NCBI RefSeq assembly: GCF_003289945.1
Contig: NZ_QMBP01000001.1
Coordinates: 744,001-808,000, forward strand
Origin: Mesorhizobium hawassense
GTDB lineage: Bacteria; Pseudomonadota; Alphaproteobacteria; Rhizobiales; Rhizobiaceae
Direction of reading: 5' to 3'
Length of the DNA: 64,000 bases
Shown here piece by piece: positions 32,546 through 40,781 of the stretch. Positions within the stretch are counted from its first letter, which is position 1; each line of letters begins with the position of its first letter. A model generated the notes under the pieces. The model did not search any database, was not told where the DNA came from, and saw only the letters and a program-made list of their open reading frames with translations. Both the position numbers and the translations under genes were made by a program.

Positions 32546-32920
32546 ATGCCGGCAAGGATCCTCTATGTGGATGACGAAGACGACATCCGCGAAATCGCGC
32601 AGATGTCGCTGGAGCTCGATCCGGGATTCGAGGTGCGGTCCAGCGCCTCGGGCATCGAGGCGTTGACCGCCGCCGCCGCCTGGCAGCCGAACCTCATCCT
32701 GCTCGATGTGATGATGCCGGATATGGACGGGCCGGAAACCTTGAAGCGCCTGGGTGAAGCGCCGGCGACGGCATCGATACCGGTGGTGTTCATCACGGCG
32801 CGCACTCAGACGCATGAGGTGGAGCGCTATCTCGCCATGGGAGCGGTGGGCGTCATCGCCAAACCTTTCGACCCGATGGCGCTTGCCAGCGAAGTCAGGA
32901 AGCTGCTGTCGGCGGTCTGA
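32546..32920 (+). CDS. Single-domain response regulator (CheY-like)
   Basis: A 124-residue receiver domain without any output domain: acidic pocket D9/D10 (YVDDEDD), phospho-acceptor D54 (LILLDVMMPDMDG) and K106 (IAKPF). AAGGAG is seven bases before ATG 32546, overlapping the end of the kinase gene, so the two are translated together. Such proteins shuttle phosphate or act by protein contact. In this locus the likely partners are the hybrid kinase and the separate Hpt protein. Confidence 0.9.
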   Translation: MPARILYVDDEDDIREIAQMSLELDPGFEVRSSASGIEALTAAAAWQPNLILLDVMMPDMDGPETLKRLGEAPATASIPVVFITARTQTHEVERYLAMGAVGVIAKPFDPMALASEVRKLLSAV

Positions 32921-33175
32921 CGCGCCGTGGCGTTGGGAGAAGCTTGTCGGTTAGCTCAATATGGCGTTTACGCCTCCTATACCATGCCCCGATATTCATC
33001 TACTGATTGTATCGAAATGCGGCCGGCGCGAATCGCTTTGTATTTATGATTGCGCGGCCTTGGCCGGCGCGAGGTGGGTCCCGCGCGGCTTTCTGTTGTT
33101 GAACCGCTTTGGCGGATGTCGGTTCATATTTGGATTACTCCGGGGGGCGACGAGGCATAAACCGGAGCAGGACTG

Positions 33176-33565
33176 GTGGACGGAGCGAAGGCAAGAGTTC
33201 TGATCTGCGACGACGATCCCCTGTTGCTCGAGCTGATGGAATTCAGGCTGAGGGCGAAAGGGTACGAGGTCGACAAGGCCATGGACGGGGCCGAGGCGCT
33301 CTCGAAGGCGCGTGATCGGCCCGACATCATCGTGCTCGACGCGATGATGCCCAAGGCGGACGGCATCGAGGTGCTGGCCCGCATCAAGGGCGACCCGGCT
33401 CTGTCGGAAACCCCCGTCGTCATGCTGACCGCGCGCAAGGCGGAGAAGGACATCGTCGCGGCCCTGGAAAAGGGAGCCGACGACTATCTGGTCAAGCCAT
33501 TCATTCCCGAGGAGCTTTTGGCCCGCCTTGCGCGTCTCATAGCCCGCAAGAGTGGGAAGCGCTGA
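33176..33565 (+). CDS. Second single-domain response regulator
   Basis: A 129-residue receiver domain: D12-D14 (LICDDDP), D55 (IIVLDAMMPKADG) and K107 (YLVKPF). The start is GTG at 33176 with GGAG upstream. It follows a 255-base gap that contains AT-rich stretches (around 32950-33060), so the export genes probably have their own promoter here. Its TGA overlaps the ATG of the TPR/beta-barrel gene by one base, which ties it physically to the export machinery rather than to DNA binding. It may act as an allosteric switch for the synthase complex; this is inferred. Confidence 0.88.
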   Translation: MDGAKARVLICDDDPLLLELMEFRLRAKGYEVDKAMDGAEALSKARDRPDIIVLDAMMPKADGIEVLARIKGDPALSETPVVMLTARKAEKDIVAALEKGADDYLVKPFIPEELLARLARLIARKSGKR

Positions 33566-35340
33566 TGCGGCGCGGCCGGCGCGCAACCTTTGCCGCATGC
33601 ATGTTCCTGGCGATCGTCGCGCCTTCCGGTGCCGCGTTGGCGCAGACCGTTGACGAGCTTTACGCATCCGCCGTCAAGGCAAGGCAGGCTGAGCATTTCG
33701 ACGAGGCCGCCGACCTGCTCAAACGTGCGCTGGCGCTCGAGCCCGACAATGCCGATGCCCTGGTTCAGCTCGGCTTCGCCCAGCTGGGCCGCAACGATCT
33801 GACGGCGGCGCGCGATGCCTTTTCCAGGGCGCTCGCAATTGCCCCCACCTATCGCGATGCCAGTTTCGGCATGGCCGAGGTGGAGTTCCGCGCCGGCAAT
33901 CTGGACGTGGCACTCCCGCTCGCCGAGAAGGTCGCTCAGGCCGACCCCGCCAATACCGACGCCGCCGCACTTGTCGAGAACATCCGCAAGGCCAAGCAGG
34001 CCGCTGGCGCCAAAGCCAAACAGGCCGCCGGCAGCAAGGCGAAGCCGACTGCAGCGGCAGATGCGCCGGCGAAGAAGCAGCAACGCGGGCCCGATCCGGT
34101 CGCTGGCCTGCTGGAGCAGGGCAGGCACCTGCGCACGGCAGGGAAGCTGTCTGAGGCCGAAACCGTCTATCGTCGCGCCCTCAAGCTTTCGCCAAGAAAC
34201 ACCGACCTTCTGGTCGCGCTCGGTCTTGTCGTGGGCTCCAGCCAGCGCTTCGACGAGGCCGGGCGCTTCTTCGACCGCGCGCTGGCCATCAGGCCCGGTC
34301 TGCTCGATGCGCGGCTGGGCAAGGTCCGCCTGGTGATCTGGCAGGGCGACACGCCGCGCGCCCGGGCGCAGGTCGACGACGTGCTGGCGACGGCGCCGAA
34401 CAATGCCGAGGCGCTCGACCTCGACGGACGGATCGCTCTCCTCGACGGCGACGACGAGCGGGCCGGGCAATCGTTCCAGCGCGTGCTGGCGTCCGATCCG
34501 CGCAACACCGAGGCGCTGGTAGGGATCGGCGATGTGCGCCGCGCCCAGGGCGATGACGAGGCCGCGCGGCAGGCTTACAACCAGGCTTTAGCCATCGAGC
34601 CCGGCTCTTCCGAGATCGAGCAGAGGCTGGCCGTGCCGCCACCGCGCAAATGGCGGCTCGATATCGGCACAGAGGTGAGCGATCTCACCGATGGGCTCGG
34701 CGACTGGACCGACAGTTCGGCCGGCCTTGCCTATCGGCTGTCGCCGCGCACGACCATTTCGGGTCGCACGCGGCTGGCGACCCGCTTCGGCCACACCGAC
34801 GTTCAGATCGAAGGCCGCATCGACCAGGCCTTGACTCCGGCCTTCTCGGCTTATGCGCTCGCCGCGGCGACGCCTGATGCCGACTTCCTGGCGCGCTATT
34901 CGGTCGGCGCCGGCGCGTCGTGGCAGATCGTGGCGCCGGCAAAGGCGTTCGGCCCGCTTTCGCTCAACATCGATGCCCGCTACGACAATTTCGCCGATGC
35001 GAACATCACCAGCATCTCGCCCTGGGTGCAGGGTTATTTGTTCGATGGACACCTGGGGCTTTCCGCCCGCTGGGTGCACGCCCAGGACAATATCGGCACA
35101 CGCGCGGACGGCTATGTGCTGCGCACCGATCTCGCTGTGACGCCGCATGTCGACATCTTTGGCGGCTATGCCGACGCGCCCGAGATCGACGACGGCGCGC
35201 TGGTGCCGACCCGCACGGTCTTTGGCGGCATTTCCTGGGATGTCAGCGATCCGCTGACTCTGCGCGCCAGCTTCGCGCATGAACAACGACCTACATTCGA
35301 CCGAAGCATATTCGGGCTCGGTCTGACAGCGCGGTTCTGA
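33565..35340 (+). CDS. TPR-repeat protein with C-terminal YaiO-type outer-membrane beta-barrel
   Basis: A 591-residue exported protein. The signal peptide (RRGRRATFAACMFLAIVA, cleavage near ALA-QT at 26) is followed by TPR units at about 30-140 and 178-365, with the typical ALALEPDNADALVQLG and ALAIEPGSSE pattern. An Ala/Lys-rich linker lies between them (KAKQAAGAKAKQAAGSKAK). Residues 375-591 alternate in beta-strand fashion and end in Phe (GLGLTARF), as outer-membrane barrels do. The arrangement is that of PgaA/AlgK-AlgE-type exporters, with periplasmic TPR scaffold and barrel in one chain. It most likely passes the polymer made by the glycosyltransferase through the outer membrane. Confidence 0.82.
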   Translation: MRRGRRATFAACMFLAIVAPSGAALAQTVDELYASAVKARQAEHFDEAADLLKRALALEPDNADALVQLGFAQLGRNDLTAARDAFSRALAIAPTYRDASFGMAEVEFRAGNLDVALPLAEKVAQADPANTDAAALVENIRKAKQAAGAKAKQAAGSKAKPTAAADAPAKKQQRGPDPVAGLLEQGRHLRTAGKLSEAETVYRRALKLSPRNTDLLVALGLVVGSSQRFDEAGRFFDRALAIRPGLLDARLGKVRLVIWQGDTPRARAQVDDVLATAPNNAEALDLDGRIALLDGDDERAGQSFQRVLASDPRNTEALVGIGDVRRAQGDDEAARQAYNQALAIEPGSSEIEQRLAVPPPRKWRLDIGTEVSDLTDGLGDWTDSSAGLAYRLSPRTTISGRTRLATRFGHTDVQIEGRIDQALTPAFSAYALAAATPDADFLARYSVGAGASWQIVAPAKAFGPLSLNIDARYDNFADANITSISPWVQGYLFDGHLGLSARWVHAQDNIGTRADGYVLRTDLAVTPHVDIFGGYADAPEIDDGALVPTRTVFGGISWDVSDPLTLRASFAHEQRPTFDRSIFGLGLTARF

Positions 35341-35342
35341 TC

Positions 35343-36380
35343 ATGTGGATGATCTGGGAGCTCTCCATTCTGCTCAGTGCTCTTTCCCTGCTGATCATGT
35401 TGTTCCTGATAGTCCGGCGGGTGCTGCAGGAGCACCGAGACAAGGCGGCGGCCGACCAGCGGCGCCAGCTTCTGACCGCGTTGATCGCCTTCACGGAAAA
35501 CCGCGATAGCGAGGCCCTGAAGGCGGTGGTGCTCGGCGTGCCGGCGAGCGTTGCGATCAACGCCGGCTTCGAGTTCATTTCGCTGCTGCGCGGCGAGGAG
35601 CGTAACGGAGTGCTTGTCGCCTTCCACGAATGCGGTCTGCCAGCCCTCGTCGGCAGGCTGCTGGAACGGGGCAATGTGGCCGAACGCATCCACGCCGCCG
35701 AAATGCTGGCGGCGTTGGGTTCGGAGGATGCGACGGCAAGCCTGCTTTCGGCGCTCGACCATGACCGCTCGCGCGATGTCAGGATCGCGGCGGCAATCGC
35801 GCTTTGCGATCTCGGCAGCCTGCCGTTGCTCGGCATCGCGCTGGACAAGATCGGTGTGGCGGGGCAGCGCTCACGGCGCCTGATCGATCTGTTCAGGCGC
35901 TTTCCGCGCTCGCGCTTCAACGAGCTGGCGGTTCATGCATCGCGTGCGGACGCCGTGCCCTTCGTCAGGGCAGCCGCGATCGACGCGCTGGCGCGCACCG
36001 GCGGCTTTGGCTTTGCCGATTTCTTCGCCGGCCTGGCTCGCAGTGACTCGCCGGAGGTTGCCGCCGCGGCGCTGCGCGCGCTGGGCCTCACGGGGCACGG
36101 CGCGGCACCGGCCATCCTCGCTGTCGCAATGACGAACGCCGACTGGGATGTGCGCACCGCTGCCGCCGATGCCGCGGGCCGCCTCGGCCTTTCCGAGCTC
36201 GCCGCGCCGCTGTCCATGCTGATGGACGATGAGTTCTGGACCGTGCGCTATGCCGCGGCCAACGCGCTGCGTTCGCTGGGCAATCCGGGCGAGCGGCTGC
36301 TGCGCGAGATGGCCGGCAGCGAGGTCTCGCGCAGCCAGCGCACCGCTTCGCTTGTTCTTGCCGAGGGGCCGGCCGCATGA
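35343..36380 (+). CDS. Membrane-anchored HEAT-repeat protein
   Basis: A 345-residue protein with one N-terminal membrane helix (WELSILLSALSLLIMLFLIV, residues 5-24) followed by a helical HEAT/PBS-lyase-like repeat region (for example AAEMLAALGSEDATASLLSA and YAAANALRSLGNPGERLLRE). HEAT solenoids serve as protein docking platforms; no catalytic motif is visible. It begins two bases after the barrel gene without its own clear ribosome binding site, and its stop overlaps the glycosyltransferase ATG by four bases. It is therefore likely a structural or regulatory partner of the synthase at the inner membrane. Whether the repeats face cytoplasm or periplasm cannot be decided here. Confidence 0.8.
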   Translation: MWMIWELSILLSALSLLIMLFLIVRRVLQEHRDKAAADQRRQLLTALIAFTENRDSEALKAVVLGVPASVAINAGFEFISLLRGEERNGVLVAFHECGLPALVGRLLERGNVAERIHAAEMLAALGSEDATASLLSALDHDRSRDVRIAAAIALCDLGSLPLLGIALDKIGVAGQRSRRLIDLFRRFPRSRFNELAVHASRADAVPFVRAAAIDALARTGGFGFADFFAGLARSDSPEVAAAALRALGLTGHGAAPAILAVAMTNADWDVRTAAADAAGRLGLSELAAPLSMLMDDEFWTVRYAAANALRSLGNPGERLLREMAGSEVSRSQRTASLVLAEGPAA

Positions 36381-37804
36381 TCGCTGATTGGAGCCACCAG
36401 ATCGTTCTTGCCGCCACCATCCTGTCCTGGTTCATCATCGGGGCGGGACTGGCGCAGACGACGATCTATCTGCTGCAGCTGATCTTCGCCGGCTACGCGC
36501 TCTCCAAGCGCCCGCCGGTGGCGCGCTCGGCGCTGCTGTGGCACCGCTATGGCGACGTTGCGCCGCCGATCGCGCTCCTGGTGCCCGCCTATAACGAGGC
36601 GTTGAATGTGGTCGAGAGCGTCCATTCGATGCTGGCGCTCGAATATCCGAACTTCGAGGTGGTCGTCATCAATGACGGCTCGAAGGACGATACGCTGCAA
36701 CGGCTCATCGAGGCCTTCAAGCTGACGAAGTTCCACCGGCCCTATGAGGAGGCGCTGGCGCATAAGCCGATCCGCGGCCTCTATTCCTCGCCGATGACCG
36801 AGCGGCTGTTCGTGGTCGACAAGGAGAATGGCGGCAAGGCCGACGCCCAGAATGCCGGCATCAATGTCTGCCGCGCGCCGCTCTTCTGCGTGATCGACGG
36901 CGACTCCATCCTCGAGCCCGATGCGCTGATGCGCGCCGCCCAGCCTTTCATCGACGACCCCGAGCGCACCATCGCCGTCGGCGGCACGATCCGCATCGCC
37001 AACGGCTCGAAGATCGAAGCGGGCAGGGTGCGCGAGATCCACCTGCCGCGCCGGCTGCTGCCGCTGTTCCAGGTGGTCGAATATCTCAGGGCCTTCCTCA
37101 TGGCGAGGCTTGCCTGGAGCAGCATCAACACGCTGATGCTGGTGTCCGGCGCCTTCGGCATGTTCCGCCGCGCGGAAGTGGTGGCGGTCGGCGGGTTCAC
37201 CAAGGGTTCGATGGGCGAGGACCTCGACCTCGTCATCAAGCTGCACCGCCACATGCGCGATATCGGGCGAAAATACCGCATCCAGTTCATTCCGGAGCCG
37301 GTGTGCTGGACCGAGGCGCCGGAAACGCTGAGCGTGCTTGCAAGACAGCGCTCGCGCTGGCAGCGCGGCGCGCTCGAATGCTTCTTCCGCTACCGCTCCA
37401 TGCTGTTCAACCCGCGCTATGGCCGCGTCGGCTTCCTCGGCTTCGGCCACATCCTGATCGTCGACGTGCTGGGGCCGGTGGCGGAGGTGCTGGGCTACAT
37501 CCTGATCCCGGCCTTCTGGCTGCTCGGCATCCTGTCGGCCGAATATCTCCTGGCCTTCACCGCGCTGATCTTCACCTATGGCGTCACCGTCAGCGTCTGC
37601 TCGCTGATTCTGGAGGAGGCCGAACTGCAGCGCTTTCCGCGCGCCAGGGATCTGGCCGTGCTGACGGCGGCGGCCGTGATCGAGAATTTCGGCTACCGTC
37701 AGCTCAACAATTTCTGGCGCGTGAAGGGCTGGTGGCAATATCTGCGCGGCAATCAGGGCTGGGGCGAGATGACCAGGACCGGCCTCGGCGGCGCCAAGAA
37801 ATAG
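36377..37804 (+). CDS. Processive family 2 glycosyltransferase (polysaccharide synthase)
   Basis: A 475-residue inner-membrane GT2 enzyme. One or two N-terminal membrane helices (8-40) precede the GT-A domain with LVPAYNE, NDGSKDDT (D100), the metal-binding DGD at 174-176, the acceptor-site ED at 281-282 and QRSRW at 324-328. More membrane helices follow at about 355-410. The QxxRW motif marks processive synthases such as PgaC, NodC, HasA and BcsA, which make and export a polymer across the inner membrane. There is no PilZ domain, so direct c-di-GMP control like BcsA is not evident. The sugar is unknown; a beta-linked hexose or HexNAc polymer is inferred. Confidence 0.9.
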   Translation: MIADWSHQIVLAATILSWFIIGAGLAQTTIYLLQLIFAGYALSKRPPVARSALLWHRYGDVAPPIALLVPAYNEALNVVESVHSMLALEYPNFEVVVINDGSKDDTLQRLIEAFKLTKFHRPYEEALAHKPIRGLYSSPMTERLFVVDKENGGKADAQNAGINVCRAPLFCVIDGDSILEPDALMRAAQPFIDDPERTIAVGGTIRIANGSKIEAGRVREIHLPRRLLPLFQVVEYLRAFLMARLAWSSINTLMLVSGAFGMFRRAEVVAVGGFTKGSMGEDLDLVIKLHRHMRDIGRKYRIQFIPEPVCWTEAPETLSVLARQRSRWQRGALECFFRYRSMLFNPRYGRVGFLGFGHILIVDVLGPVAEVLGYILIPAFWLLGILSAEYLLAFTALIFTYGVTVSVCSLILEEAELQRFPRARDLAVLTAAAVIENFGYRQLNNFWRVKGWWQYLRGNQGWGEMTRTGLGGAKK

Positions 37805-37819
37805 GCATGACCGGCCGTC

Positions 37820-38128
37820 CTATTTCAGCGTGCGCTCGATCTCCGCGATGAGCGCGTCGAGCGCGGTGCGGACCGTCCCCCCATCCGCCTGTTCGACCAG
37901 CAGCGTCTCCAACGCCGATGCTCGTGCGCTGATCTCGGCGTATCCGAACGTTCCCGCAGCGCCGGCGAGCGAGTGGGCGATCCGGATCAGCGGGTCGTTG
38001 GAACGGATAGGTGAGGAACCCTGCCCATCGGCGATGGCCTTCAGCTCGGCAAGCTGATCGGCGCACCGGGTGAGGAAACGTTGACGCAACGGGGCGAAAG
38101 GATCGTTCGAGATGAGGCTGCGCTCCAT
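37820..38128 (-). CDS. Hpt-domain histidine phosphotransfer protein
   Basis: A 102-residue four-helix Hpt protein with the phosphorylatable H52 in IAHSLAGAAGTFG, the hallmark of the family. It runs opposite to the glycosyltransferase gene and ends 15 bases from it. It lacks any other domain. The hybrid kinase at 30103-32541 has receivers but no Hpt, so this is the obvious missing relay step from kinase receiver to stand-alone receivers. The partnership is inferred from location and domain complementarity. Confidence 0.85.
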   Translation of the reverse strand: MERSLISNDPFAPLRQRFLTRCADQLAELKAIADGQGSSPIRSNDPLIRIAHSLAGAAGTFGYAEISARASALETLLVEQADGGTVRTALDALIAEIERTLK

Positions 38129-38241
38129 TCAGAGACATGTGTGCGCCAGCCGCGCCGAACGGTCCAGATGCTCACTTGTTTTTTCTGTGGGGGCGTCTTC
38201 AGGGCAGCGGAAACGCCAAATCGCTAACCCTTTGTTTTTTC

Positions 38242-38318
38242 TGGTCGGAGTGGCAGGATTTGAACCTGCGACCCCCTCGTCCCGAACGAGGTGCGCTACC
38301 AGACTGCGCTACACTCCG
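38242..38318 (-). tRNA. tRNA-Pro (CGG)
   Basis: The minus strand folds into a complete 77-base cloverleaf. The acceptor stem CGGAGTG pairs with CACTCCG. The anticodon stem CCTCG/CGAGG encloses the loop TTCGGGA with anticodon CGG. The T arm CGCAGGTTCAAATCCTGC carries the invariant TTCAAAT, and CCA is encoded at the 3' end. It lies between the Hpt gene and the guanylyltransferase fusion. No integrase gene or repeated tRNA 3' end was found, so it shows no sign of use as an integration site. Confidence 0.95.
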
Positions 38319-38540
38319 CGACCAGACCGCGGGCTTATAGCCGCCACTTTCCGATACTGCAAGCGGCAATGGTTGCACTTCTGTCGCATTTGTTCGCTTT
38401 CGCGAGAAGCCGGTCGGGTCCGCCGCGAAAATGCCCGGCCTTTGGTCCAATGGCTTCGCTCCGGATCGGCTTCCGAATCGGGTAAATACGACGTGGAGGC
38501 GGGTGTGCTATCGATCGACCAACTCCAGAGCGAGACCTGA

Positions 38541-40781
38541 ATGAGCCAGCGCATCGTCAGTTTCGTCATGAGCGGCGGCGTCGGCTCCCGGCTGTGGCCA
38601 TTGTCGCGCGAGGACAATCCCAAGCAGTTCCACGACTTCTCCGGCGACGGTTCGATGCTGGCCAGGACCTTGCGCCGGCTAGCGGCACGGCCTGAAGGCG
38701 CCACACCGATCTTCCTGATCGCCTCGGAACGCCACGCCGAGCGCGTCCATGCCGACCTTGCCGGTCTCGATCTCGGCGGCGGCGGACCGCTGTTCGAGCC
38801 GACGGGCCGCAACACGGCGGCCGCCGTGGCGCTGGCCAGCCTGCGGACGCTCTCCGAATATGGCGACGAGCTGGTGCTGGCTGTCCCTTCCGATCACGAG
38901 ATCTCGACGTCGAACCAGTTCTGGCAAAGCATCGAGGCGGGCGCAGCCGCTGCCAACGTCGGCCGGCTCGTGGTGTTCGGCCTCAAGCCGACGCAGCCCG
39001 AGACCGGCTATGGCTATATCGAGGTCGGAGCCGACAAGGACGGCGTGTTCGATGTCTCGCGCTTCGTCGAGAAACCCGATCTCGCCACCGCGCAGGCCTA
39101 TCTCGAGGCCGGCAGTTTCTACTGGAACACCGGCATCTTCCTGTTCCGCGCCGGCGCCATGCGCGATGCCTTCGCCGCGCTTGCGCCTGATATCTGGCAG
39201 GCGTCCGAAGCGGCCTATCGGGCCGCGACGAGCGATCTGTCCGGTCTCTACATGCCGCTGGATCTCTATTCCGCGATCCCGTCGACCTCGATCGATTACG
39301 CCATCATGGAACGTGCGAAAGACATCGCCATGGTGCCGGCCGGCTTCCGCTGGAACGATCTCGGCTCCTGGCAGTCGCTGCTCGACGTCGGCCCTTCCGA
39401 CGGACAGGGCAATGTCATCGTCGGCGACGTCGTCGCCATCGATTGCGAGAACTCCTATATCCGCAGCGAGGGTCGCCTGCTGTCGGCGATCGGCATGAAG
39501 GACGTGGCCATCGTCTCCACCGCAGACGCGACTTTCGTCGCCCCTGTCAGCCACAGCCAGCACGTCAAGAAGATCGTCGAGCAACTGGAAAAGTCGGGCC
39601 GGCTGGAGACCAGGTTCACGCCCGCGCCCGACCGCGTCATCGAGACCGGCGCCTGGCAGCGGCGCGTGCATCACTGGCTGTTCGACGAGACGCTGCCGTT
39701 ATGGTCGACATCGGGTGTCGACGAGCATTATGGCGGCTTTCACGAGGCGCTCGGCCTCGACGCCGCGCCGCTGATGAAACCCAAGCGCATGCGCACGCAG
39801 GCGCGCCAGGTCTATGCTTTCGCGGTCGCCAAGGAGCGCGGCTGGGACGGCCCGGCCGATCGGCTGATCGCGCACGGCATCGACTTCATGGCCGGTCAGG
39901 GCCGCACGAAGCGCGGCGGCTGGGTGCGCACGCTCAACATCGACGGCTCGGTCGCCGATCCGGTCGAAGACGCCTACGATCATTCCTGCGTGCTTCTGGC
40001 GCTGGCGCATGCTCATATCTCAGGCCATCCCGATGCCTTGCGGCTCGGTGAGGAGACCTTCGCCTTCCTCGACGCGCACCTCGAAGACAGCCGCATGACC
40101 GGCTTTCTGGAAACCTCCGACGGCGCGGACGAGCGGCGCTCCAACCCGCATATGCATTTTCTGGAGGCCTTCCTAGCCTGGCATCAGGCAACCGGAGATC
40201 GCGCCTATCTGCGCCGCGCCGCGCGCATCATCGACCTCTTCCGCAGTCATTTCTTCGATGCCGAGAGCTGGACGCTTGGCGAATATTTCGACGAGGGCTG
40301 GAGGCCGGCGGCTAACGGGAAGGGCAGCTGGACCGAGCCCGGCCATCATTTCGAATGGGCAGCGCTGTTGGTCGATTTCGCCGCCCGCAGCGGCCAGAGC
40401 GAGCTCAGCGGTTTCGCCCGCAAGCTCTACGCCTCGGCCATCGCCAACGGCCTCAACCGCGCCACCGGGCTCGCTTATGGCGCCGTCTCGCGCCAGGGCC
40501 TGCCGCTCGACCTGGTGTCGCGCAGCTGGCCGCAGGCGGAGGCGGTGAAGGCCGCGATAGCGCTCGACGGCTCCGGCGGGCCCGACCTCAAGCCGGAGAT
40601 CGAGGCGCGAGTCGGCCGGCTGTTCCGCTGGCACATCGATCCGGCGCCGCTCGGCCTTTGGATCGACCGCATCGACGAGCGCGGCCGCTCGCTGGCGACC
40701 GACGTGCCCGCCAGTATCTTCTACCATCTGGTCTGTGCGCTGACGCAGTATCTGGACGGGACGGCGGAGAAGCCTCAGTAA
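38541..40781 (+). CDS. Fusion of mannose-1-phosphate guanylyltransferase and AGE-type sugar isomerase
   Basis: A 746-residue two-domain enzyme. Residues 1-350 are a nucleotidyltransferase with the signature [19 protein letters not shown] and RFVEKPD, typical for GDP-mannose synthesis from mannose 1-phosphate and GTP. Residues 370-740 form an (alpha/alpha)6-barrel of the N-acylglucosamine 2-epimerase/mannose isomerase family ([43 protein letters not shown]). The usual ManC/AlgA fusion instead has a cupin isomerase. The second domain probably acts as mannose-6-phosphate isomerase, feeding the first through a phosphomannomutase encoded elsewhere. The last seven bases overlap the end of betB on the other strand. 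Confidence 0.85.
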   Translation: MSQRIVSFVMSGGVGSRLWPLSREDNPKQFHDFSGDGSMLARTLRRLAARPEGATPIFLIASERHAERVHADLAGLDLGGGGPLFEPTGRNTAAAVALASLRTLSEYGDELVLAVPSDHEISTSNQFWQSIEAGAAAANVGRLVVFGLKPTQPETGYGYIEVGADKDGVFDVSRFVEKPDLATAQAYLEAGSFYWNTGIFLFRAGAMRDAFAALAPDIWQASEAAYRAATSDLSGLYMPLDLYSAIPSTSIDYAIMERAKDIAMVPAGFRWNDLGSWQSLLDVGPSDGQGNVIVGDVVAIDCENSYIRSEGRLLSAIGMKDVAIVSTADATFVAPVSHSQHVKKIVEQLEKSGRLETRFTPAPDRVIETGAWQRRVHHWLFDETLPLWSTSGVDEHYGGFHEALGLDAAPLMKPKRMRTQARQVYAFAVAKERGWDGPADRLIAHGIDFMAGQGRTKRGGWVRTLNIDGSVADPVEDAYDHSCVLLALAHAHISGHPDALRLGEETFAFLDAHLEDSRMTGFLETSDGADERRSNPHMHFLEAFLAWHQATGDRAYLRRAARIIDLFRSHFFDAESWTLGEYFDEGWRPAANGKGSWTEPGHHFEWAALLVDFAARSGQSELSGFARKLYASAIANGLNRATGLAYGAVSRQGLPLDLVSRSWPQAEAVKAAIALDGSGGPDLKPEIEARVGRLFRWHIDPAPLGLWIDRIDERGRSLATDVPASIFYHLVCALTQYLDGTAEKPQ

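Noticed and set aside
38242..38318. tRNA-Pro as an integration site of a genomic island
   Set aside because: No integrase, no repeated tRNA 3' end and no composition change on either side.
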